From: Ardenticatenales bacterium
GTDB lineage: Bacteria; Chloroflexota; Anaerolineae; Promineifilales; Promineifilaceae
Length of the DNA: 10,658 nt
NCBI GenBank assembly: GCA_020634575.1
Contig: JACKBM010000083.1
Span: 1 to 10,658, forward strand
Direction of reading: 5' to 3'
In this document: positions 5,324 through 10,658 of the stretch, one piece after another
Layout: the number at the start of each line of letters is the position of its first letter
Numbering within the stretch: position 1 is the first letter of the stretch
Program-made: the position numbers and the translations under genes
Notes under the pieces: model-generated
Seen by the model: only the letters and a program-made list of their open reading frames with translations
Databases searched by the model: none
Told to the model about the DNA's origin: nothing

Positions 5324-7687
5324 ATGAGCAAGCCGCATTCCTTCGGTACCTGGCTCCGTCAGCAGCGCCGCCAGCGCGATCTGACCCAGGCAGCCTTGGG
5401 CGAGTTGATTGGCTACGCTACTGTCACCATCCGCAAAATCGAGAGCGAAGAAAGAAAGCCTTCGGCCGAATTTGCCGGTGCGCTGGCCAACTATCTGAAT
5501 ATACCGCGCTCGGCACAAGAACCGTTTTTGCAGGCGGCCCGCCAGGGCCATGTCCCGCAGCTACCGGCAGCCCAGCGCCCGCCGATCAACCTGCCTCCTC
5601 CGCGCAACAGCTTCATCGGGCGCCAACGGGAACAGCAGGAACTGGTCAGGCTAATGCAACCAGCGGTGCCCAGGCTGATTACGCTCGTGGGTCCACCCGG
5701 CGTAGGCAAGACCAGGCTGGCCTTGCAGCTGGCCTGGGCCACACAAAACACCTTTGCCGATGGCGCCTATTGGCTTGACCTCACACCGTACCGTTCAGCC
5801 ACGGCCATCACGACGCTCCTGGCACGTGTCATTGGGCTTGCCCAGGTGGCGGCGGAACCCTGGGATCAGGTCGCAGAGTGGCTCCATGGACGGCACCTTC
5901 TACTTGTTCTGGACAATGTCGAACAGCTGGAGCGACCGGCGCCTCTGCTCAGCCGTTTGCTAGACACCGCACCCCGGCTCAAGCTGCTCTTAACGAGCCG
6001 CATTCCTACCGACGTTTATGGTGAGAAGCTTTATCCGCTGGCACCTTTGGCCTACCAGGCAGCAGAAAATGACGCCCGGTCCGAGACGCCACAACCAGCT
6101 CAGTCTCTATTCGTTGAGCGAGTCAGGGCGGTGCAGCCAACCTTTGAGCTGTCGCCAGATAATTACCGCCAGATCACAACGATCTGCCGTGAGCTGGATG
6201 GCTTGCCTCTAGCTATTGAGCTGGTCGCCCGTCAGCTCCGCTATCGGACGCTCAGCGAGATTGACCAGCAGATCGAGCAGCGACTTGATTTATTGCGTCA
6301 AGGACCAGTTGACTGGCAGCCTCACCATCACACGTTCCGTGCCGCCATTCAGTGGAGCGTCGCCCTGCTATCAGCGGAAGAGAAACAGCATTTTGCCCGC
6401 TTGGCCCTGTTTGCCGGCAGTTTTTCCGCCAGCGCAGCGCAAGCCCTTACTGCACCAGCCATCATCGAACGGCTGCTAGATGCCAGTCTGATCCAACTGG
6501 GCAAAGATGATCGCTATTTTTTGCTCAACACGGTGCGAGATTTTGCCCTGGAAATGCTGGCTGAATCTGAGGCGATGGACGTGGCCGCTGCGGCGCACGC
6601 CCATTATTATCGTAATCTGGCAGCGACGGTTCGCCCCCACCTAATAACAGCTGCTTTGACCCATTGGCAAAAACAATTGGCGCCGGAACAGGACAATCTC
6701 GAGCTCGCCCTGGCCTGGTTTGACGCGCACGCCCCTGCCGCCGGCCTGGATCTGGCCGCCGATCTGTGGCGCCTCTGGTACATCTGGGGTAACTATCGGA
6801 CGGGAATCGAGTGGTTACAGCGATTCCTTCTCGTTGAATCCCCGCCAAATCAGGCCAGGTGCCGGGCCTTATGCGGCCTTGGCATACTCCTGGCCCGAAT
6901 TGCTCAATTTGAACAGGCCATCCCCTACTTACAGAGCAGTTTGGCAATGGCTCATACTCTCGATGACTCATACCGCAGCGGCGCTGCCTTGATGGGTTTG
7001 GGCGATTGTGTAAACGCCCTGGGGCGGCTGGATGAAGCGCTGGATTTTTATGAAAATGCCTACGAGCTGTTTACCGCGGCTAACGATAGTCGGACCATCT
7101 CGTGGGCACTCGGCGGAATCGCCGATATCGTGCATCAGCGCGATCATGATGTGCACAAGGCCAATGAATTGATGGCCGAGTCGATACGACTGGCCCGCGC
7201 CGCCGGCGAGCCGCGACATCTTGCCTGGATGTTGAGTATCGGCGCTGATCTGCAGGCAGAGGCGGGTCAATTTGAACACAGTCGACGGATGCTTGAAGAA
7301 GGTCAACTGCTTTTCGCCGAAGTTGGCGATCTACCTGGCCAGTCGTTCTGTCAGTTACGGTTAGGCGGTCTTTACCTACAGGCTGGTCAATCATCCCAAG
7401 CGGCCACAGCGCTGGAAACGGCCTGGGGGCTGGCGCGGACCACCAACACGCCATCTTACGAAGCCCAGGCCCAATGCTTGCTTGGCATCGCCAACATGCA
7501 GCAGAAACGGTTTGAGGAAGGGGTTACCCTTTGCGCCGCCGCAGAAGCGCAATACGCCTTTTTGCGTCAACGGCTCTTGACAACAGATTGCGACCTGCTC
7601 GACCAGATGCTATCTCAGGCCAGAAAACTGCTTGGGGTTCAGACCTTTGAGCGACTCTGGCAGCTTGCCTCAAACACAGAACTATAG
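5324..7687 (+). CDS. XRE-type HTH / NB-ARC (STAND) ATPase / TPR transcriptional regulator
   Basis: A 787-residue STAND-class regulator. Residues 1-75 are a helix-turn-helix (SFGTWLRQQRRQRDLTQAAL to LGELIGYATVTIRKIES). A Pro-rich linker leads to an NB-ARC NTPase with entry motif NSFIGRQREQQ (95-105), Walker A GPPGVGKT (123-130), Walker B LLLVLDNVE with Asp197, the TSR motif (224-226) and GLPL (293-296). A winged-helix segment near 345-415 includes LLDASLIQL. From about 440 onward the protein is helical, with TPR-like repeats (for example ALMGLGDCVNALGRLDEALD) likely to sense a ligand or partner. By family logic, nucleotide exchange and ligand binding release DNA binding or oligomerisation. The frame is open upstream to an ATG at 5270, but the 18 extra residues are unlike XRE domains and a TACAAT box sits just before 5324. 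It is divergent from SnoaL-like/cupin, the likely targets. Its codon use seems somewhat less GC-biased than its neighbours. Confidence 0.94.
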   Translation: MSKPHSFGTWLRQQRRQRDLTQAALGELIGYATVTIRKIESEERKPSAEFAGALANYLNIPRSAQEPFLQAARQGHVPQLPAAQRPPINLPPPRNSFIGRQREQQELVRLMQPAVPRLITLVGPPGVGKTRLALQLAWATQNTFADGAYWLDLTPYRSATAITTLLARVIGLAQVAAEPWDQVAEWLHGRHLLLVLDNVEQLERPAPLLSRLLDTAPRLKLLLTSRIPTDVYGEKLYPLAPLAYQAAENDARSETPQPAQSLFVERVRAVQPTFELSPDNYRQITTICRELDGLPLAIELVARQLRYRTLSEIDQQIEQRLDLLRQGPVDWQPHHHTFRAAIQWSVALLSAEEKQHFARLALFAGSFSASAAQALTAPAIIERLLDASLIQLGKDDRYFLLNTVRDFALEMLAESEAMDVAAAAHAHYYRNLAATVRPHLITAALTHWQKQLAPEQDNLELALAWFDAHAPAAGLDLAADLWRLWYIWGNYRTGIEWLQRFLLVESPPNQARCRALCGLGILLARIAQFEQAIPYLQSSLAMAHTLDDSYRSGAALMGLGDCVNALGRLDEALDFYENAYELFTAANDSRTISWALGGIADIVHQRDHDVHKANELMAESIRLARAAGEPRHLAWMLSIGADLQAEAGQFEHSRRMLEEGQLLFAEVGDLPGQSFCQLRLGGLYLQAGQSSQAATALETAWGLARTTNTPSYEAQAQCLLGIANMQQKRFEEGVTLCAAAEAQYAFLRQRLLTTDCDLLDQMLSQARKLLGVQTFERLWQLASNTEL

Positions 7688-7732
7688 CCTGGCCATCAAT
7701 TTTTTTACGCCGCTGGATCCGCAGGCACCCCG

Positions 7733-8968
7733 TTACCTGGTAGCGCCGAAGCCGGCCAGGCGACGCAGCGGCAGCAGCCAGAGCAGACCAAGGGCCATCC
7801 CGCCAAAAGCAAGCCAGAGCGCCGCCCGCAGCGACAGCCAGGTCGCCAGCCCGCCACCCACCAGTAGCCCCAACATCATGGCCACATTGGCGCTGAACTG
7901 AAAAACCGATCCCGTGCGCCCCAGCAGCTGGGCCGGCGTCACCCGCTGGCGCAGCGTCAGGCTGTTGATCTCAAACAACGTATGAAAAACATCGCCACCA
8001 ATCTGGCCGATAATCAAGATGAGCGCCGCTCGCCAGGCGGGGCCACTCGCCAGCGGGATCAGGGCGACAAGCAGGGCGTGAACACCGGCCGATACCAACA
8101 GAAAACGGCCCAGATGGAAACGGCCGGCCAGCCGCCCCACCAGCAGCGCCCCGGCCACCGCGCCAATCCCGCCGCTGCCGACGATAATGCCCAGCCAGGT
8201 CGGGCTCAGCCCCAGTTCGCGGATGACAAACAGGGTGTAGGTGGCGCCGATAAAATTGCCGAAGAAATGCCAGGTAGCAGCAAAGCCGGCCAGGGCGCGC
8301 AACACCGGCCGGTCCAGCACCGCCCGAAAGCCACTCCGTATCTCCCCCCAGAACGATGGCGCCGCGCCCGCCTCTACTTCAGGCAACATTTCCGGCGCCT
8401 CAATCCGGCTGAGAAAAAGCGCCGACAGCAAATAACTGAGTCCATCCAGCAACAACGTGACCGGCGCCGTCAGCAGATCAACCAGGATGCCGCCCAGCGC
8501 CGGCGCCACGCTCTCAGCCACGGCGCTGCTGGCGCCCAACCGGCTGTTGGCGTCAACCAGCGCCTCAGCCGGCACCAGGACGGGCACATACGCTTCATGC
8601 GCCAGCCGGAAGAGCACCATCCCACAGCCACCCAGAAAGGCCAGACTGAGCAAGATTGGCATCGTCAGCTGGCCGAGCAGGGCCAGAACGGCGATCAAGA
8701 CGAGGACGACCAGGCGCAGGAGGTCGGCGGCGATCAGGATGCGGCGGCGGCGGACCCGATCGAGCCAGACACCGGCCGGTAACCCCAACAACAGGGCTGG
8801 CGCCGTCGCCATCGTCCCCAGCAACCCCATTTGGGCCGGGGTCGCGTCCAGGACGAGCACCGCCAGCAAAGACATCGCGCCCAACTGGGAGCCCATTTCG
8901 GAAATCGTTTGGCCCCACCAGAGGCGGCGAAAATCAGGGAGTTGCCAGGCTGAGTTGTTTGTTTGCAT
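7733..8968 (-). CDS. MFS transporter, probable drug/metabolite exporter
   Basis: A 411-residue inner-membrane major facilitator of the EntS / macrolide-efflux-like type, with the length and hydrophobic pattern expected for about 12 helices. The loop 2-3 signature is visible as G66-V-W-L-D70-R71 followed by a run of Arg (73-76). The first helix follows the cytosolic MQTNNSAWQLPDFRRLWWGQ. A soluble central loop rich in Glu and Pro (around 190-215) divides two halves of six helices. Proton-driven export of a hydrophobic compound is the family norm; the substrate is unknown. The frame is open to TTG 9013 and ATG 9010, but a perfect TATAAT (8978-8983) would transcribe only from about 8971. I therefore choose ATG 8968, giving a leaderless or near-leaderless mRNA. 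It converges on the NB-ARC regulator with 45 bp between the genes and diverges from the nucleotidyltransferase gene. Confidence 0.93.
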   Translation of the reverse strand: MQTNNSAWQLPDFRRLWWGQTISEMGSQLGAMSLLAVLVLDATPAQMGLLGTMATAPALLLGLPAGVWLDRVRRRRILIAADLLRLVVLVLIAVLALLGQLTMPILLSLAFLGGCGMVLFRLAHEAYVPVLVPAEALVDANSRLGASSAVAESVAPALGGILVDLLTAPVTLLLDGLSYLLSALFLSRIEAPEMLPEVEAGAAPSFWGEIRSGFRAVLDRPVLRALAGFAATWHFFGNFIGATYTLFVIRELGLSPTWLGIIVGSGGIGAVAGALLVGRLAGRFHLGRFLLVSAGVHALLVALIPLASGPAWRAALILIIGQIGGDVFHTLFEINSLTLRQRVTPAQLLGRTGSVFQFSANVAMMLGLLVGGGLATWLSLRAALWLAFGGMALGLLWLLPLRRLAGFGATR

Positions 8969-8977
8969 AGGCCGGGC

Positions 8978-8983
8978 ATTATA
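8978..8983 (-). promoter_or_regulatory. -10 box TATAAT of the MFS gene
   Basis: A consensus TATAAT on the minus strand with nine bases between it and the chosen ATG at 8968. This places the transcription start two to four bases from the start codon. No convincing -35 box is seen 16-18 bp upstream. The box argues against translation from the in-frame codons at 9010 or 9013. Confidence 0.6.
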
Positions 8984-9016
8984 CGGGGCTGCCGGCGTTT
9001 GTGATACCATCAATTT

Positions 9017-9547
9017 ATGCTCTCAGACCCGCTGCCATCTGGCTTCCTGGCCGTCATTGAGACTATCTGCACGACCCTGCGGCTCCACAACATCCTCTGG
9101 GTACTCACGGGTAGCGCCAGTTTTGCCTTGCAGGGCATGCAGTTGCCCATCAAGGATATCGATCTGCAGACGGATGCGGTGGGGGCGTACAAGATTGAGG
9201 CGGTGCTGGCCGAATTTGTCGAGCGGCCGGTGAGCTACTCAAGCACCGGCCGGATCCGCTCTCATTACGGCAGCCTGCGCCTGAGCGACATCCAGGTGGA
9301 AATTATCGGGGATGTGGAACATCAGCTGGCGGACGGTGGCTGGTCAACACCGCCGGACATCATGGCGACCCGTCGCTGGATCCGCCATGGTGACCTCACT
9401 ATCCCCGTCATGAGCCTGGCCCACGAGGCGCAGGCTTACGAGCGGATGGGGCGGCTGGCGCGAGCGGCGGAAATCCGGCATTTCCTGAGCCTCCGCCATG
9501 GGTTATTACGACCCTCAAGAGCAGGCGAAGGACCCCTCTCCCCCTAA
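9017..9547 (+). CDS. Nucleotidyltransferase-fold protein, small single domain
   Basis: A 176-residue protein with the polymerase-beta-like nucleotidyltransferase signature: TGSASFALQG (31-40) followed by PIKDIDLQTD, giving the Asp47/Asp49 metal pair. A possible third acidic residue lies in QVEIIGDV (93-100), but its match is uncertain. The C-terminal helix HEAQAYERMGRLARAAEIRHF resembles the usual end of such proteins. Relatives nucleotidylate antibiotics, tRNA or proteins; this one could also be inactive. No HEPN or other toxin partner is adjacent, so the MNT/HEPN toxin-antitoxin role is not supported. From about residue 153 the coding sequence runs through arm 1 of a large inverted repeat. 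The last 20 or so residues (SLRHGLLRPSRAGEGPLSP) are therefore probably repeat-derived read-through. The ATG lacks a Shine-Dalgarno and is divergent from the MFS gene. It may be leaderless. Confidence 0.75.
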   Translation: MLSDPLPSGFLAVIETICTTLRLHNILWVLTGSASFALQGMQLPIKDIDLQTDAVGAYKIEAVLAEFVERPVSYSSTGRIRSHYGSLRLSDIQVEIIGDVEHQLADGGWSTPPDIMATRRWIRHGDLTIPVMSLAHEAQAYERMGRLARAAEIRHFLSLRHGLLRPSRAGEGPLSP

Positions 9548-9661
9548 GCTGACCAGGCTTTCCTGCCGCTGGCCGGGTGAGGTTTGCATCATGGAGAGGG
9601 GTCCTTCGCCTGCTCCTTATGAACGCTAATCCCCATAGCGGAGGCTCAGGAAATGTCGGAT
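9473..9661. repeat. 189-bp inverted repeat (69-bp arms, 51-bp loop)
   Basis: Arm 1 (9473-9541) and arm 2 (9593-9661) are reverse complements without gaps at 57 of 69 positions. There is a perfect 23-bp inner block (9519-9541 with 9593-9615) and a perfect 18-bp outer block (9479-9496 with 9638-9655). The intervening 22 bp match at only half the positions. The loop is 9542-9592. I see no target-site duplication and no transposase. Candidates are a MITE-like element, a long extragenic palindrome, or a bidirectional transcript-stopping hairpin between two convergent genes. Arm 1 overlaps the nucleotidyltransferase gene; arm 2 lies 61 bp past the stop codon of the membrane protein. The 9548-9722 gap holds nothing else I can name. 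Confidence 0.9.
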
Positions 9662-9722
9662 GTTCAGGTTGGTAGTCAGAAAGAAGCCGGCAGAATCCAG
9701 CGCCTCAGAACGAACACAAATG

Positions 9723-10658
9723 TCAGGGAATCGCCACAGAGTGAATGAGTGTGCGGCGGACCGGCCGGATTTCACCGTCATAGTAAAAGGAAACGGTCTG
9801 GTAAATGTCAACGCGGGCGGCCGGCTCCTGCTCGCTGAAGACGGTATGCTCGGCAAAACTCCACAGGTGTGGCGGTGAGGGGATCTGGCAGAGCAGCAGC
9901 GTCGGCGCGGCCGGCTCATTCCAATGGCCCAGGTAGCGGCGCAGAAAATCATCCATCGCCGCCACCCTGGCCTCATCATAGGTGGAGGCGGGAAATTGGG
10001 CTTCCAGGGTCAGGATGTCGGCCACAGAGTGGGCGGCGATGAGATCGGCGGCCATCTGCGGATCATTGGTCACGGCATAGGCGTTGGTGAGCTGCGGTTC
10101 CGCCGTCAACTGATCAAAAATGCCCAGCACAAAGCCATCGTTATAGTAGGAAAGCTGCGACGGCGGCAGATCGTAGACAGCGCCACTGGCGCCGACAACC
10201 TCAAACTCGTAGTCATAGGCCAGCGGCGTATCAAACCAGCTCAGGTTGGGTGCGCCAAATAAAATCCGTCCCAGACTGATCAACAAGAGGGAGAATAGAA
10301 AGTAGGGCCGGCTGAAGATCGGTAGCTCCACCGGCTGTTTGCGCCAAAATAGCGTCAGGAGCAGGATCAGCTCCAGTCCCATCCATTTCCAGAAGAAAAA
10401 GCCGGAATAGAGGAAGATGCCGCCGTGCAGCGTCATCCAGCCAAAGAGGAACCAGGGTAGCCAACGGCGCCGCCACAGCGCCAGAATCGCGCCCGCTTCC
10501 ACAATCAGGGCAAAAAGCATCAGGGGCACATTGGCGGCGCTAACCATCTGAATAAGCCTGGCCCAGCTCTCAGCCGGCAAAAAACGGGCCCAACCCATCG
10601 CCCAGGCGCCATGCATCAACAAATTGAGATGGGGATGCAGAATCCAGCCGATCCGCAG
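9723..10658 (-). CDS. Multi-pass membrane protein with soluble C-terminal domain, 5' partial
   Basis: I do not recognise this gene. The frame is open to the right edge of the window with no stop, so the N-terminus is missing; 311 codons are visible. The first 150 or so residues hold about four hydrophobic helices: ANVPLMLFALIVEAGAILAL, then WLPWFLFGWMTLHGGIFLYSG, WMGLELILLLTLFW, and YFLFSLLLISLGRILFG. After PNLSWFDTPLAYDYEFEV comes a soluble domain of about 165 residues with no cysteine cluster or known catalytic motif, ending HSVAIP. The layout loosely recalls HTTM or gamma-carboxylase-like membrane proteins, but no diagnostic motif supports that. A TTG at 10620-10622 could be read as a start but is simply an internal Leu codon in the longer frame. 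It converges on the nucleotidyltransferase gene across the large inverted repeat. Confidence 0.75.
   Translation of the reverse strand: MRIGWILHPHLNLLMHGAWAMGWARFLPAESWARLIQMVSAANVPLMLFALIVEAGAILALWRRRWLPWFLFGWMTLHGGIFLYSGFFFWKWMGLELILLLTLFWRKQPVELPIFSRPYFLFSLLLISLGRILFGAPNLSWFDTPLAYDYEFEVVGASGAVYDLPPSQLSYYNDGFVLGIFDQLTAEPQLTNAYAVTNDPQMAADLIAAHSVADILTLEAQFPASTYDEARVAAMDDFLRRYLGHWNEPAAPTLLLCQIPSPPHLWSFAEHTVFSEQEPAARVDIYQTVSFYYDGEIRPVRRTLIHSVAIP

Larger units (their letters stand above)
220..9768. repeat. Dispersed short palindrome ACCGGCCGGT / CCGGCCGG
   Basis: CCGGCCGG occurs at 220, 1574, 2141, 2537, 3342, 4491, 8305, 8772, 9246 and 9761. Nine copies are preceded by A. Six are the full 10-bp palindrome ACCGGCCGGT, starting at 1573, 2536, 3341, 4490, 8304 and 8771. 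All lie inside genes, and they fall in different codon phases: they encode Arg-Pro in five cases, Pro-Ala-Gly in four and Thr-Gly-Arg in one. The enrichment therefore looks like a DNA-level property rather than one peptide motif. Copies are absent between 4499 and 8304. It recalls highly iterated palindromes such as HIP1 of cyanobacteria. Confidence 0.7.

Noticed and set aside
7696..7710. Intrinsic terminator after the NB-ARC gene
   Set aside because: There is a run of seven T (7700-7706), but no credible GC stem directly before it.
7982..8782. A 266-codon plus-strand frame opposite the MFS gene
   Set aside because: The translation is a low-complexity Gln/Arg/Asp-rich string, the mirror of hydrophobic codons of the transporter. 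It is a shadow.
9017..9547. Antitoxin of an MNT/HEPN toxin-antitoxin pair
   Set aside because: No HEPN-type gene lies beside it on either side; the nearest genes are an MFS exporter and an unrelated membrane protein.
9626..9979. A 117-codon minus-strand frame ending in NIRHFLSLRYGD
   Set aside because: It overlaps the membrane-protein gene in another frame, and its tail is only the coding reading of inverted-repeat arm 2.

Overview
The window is compact, GC-rich bacterial chromosome: ten protein genes, with no RNA gene, no CRISPR array and no transposase that I can see. The gene mix (cytochrome P450, HxlR regulator with an SCP2-like tail, a short RdhA-type corrinoid/Fe-S protein, a large XRE/NB-ARC/TPR regulator), several apparently leaderless starts and abundant extragenic palindromes suggest a Chloroflexota bacterium of the Anaerolineae/Caldilineae kind. 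That is an inference from gene families, not from a marker gene.

Layout. (1) 8-2992: a P450 and an alpha/beta hydrolase on the minus strand, divergent from a plus-strand HxlR-family regulator. An AT-rich promoter/operator region lies between 2202 and 2317. (2) 2989-5225: three minus-strand genes read in the order SnoaL-like cyclase, cupin, RdhA-like protein. The RdhA-like gene converges on the HxlR gene, and the two share a CTAG as both stop codons. (3) 5324-7687: a 787-residue XRE/NB-ARC/TPR regulator divergent from the SnoaL/cupin pair. (4) 7733-8968: an MFS exporter, convergent with the regulator and divergent from a small nucleotidyltransferase-fold gene (9017-9547). (5) 9548-10658: a large inverted repeat and the 3' part of a membrane protein that runs off the right edge.

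How the genes may work together. Regions 1-3 look like a small-molecule (secondary-metabolite or xenobiotic) modification neighbourhood. It holds oxidation (P450), hydrolysis, a possible corrinoid reductive enzyme, a cyclase/NTF2-fold protein and a cupin, each block beside a divergently transcribed regulator. No substrate can be read from the sequence.

The most unusual DNA-level signals are: (a) five near-palindromic 11-mers of form ACCYGWCRGGT at 17-18 bp period at 1303-1383, with further units at 4240-4265 and 2208-2218, all flanking minus-strand genes; (b) a 189-bp inverted repeat with two 69-bp arms at 9473-9661 that supplies the end of the nucleotidyltransferase gene; (c) ten CCGGCCGG copies, six of them within the perfect palindrome ACCGGCCGGT, scattered in all three reading phases of most genes but absent from about 4.5 to 8.3 kb.
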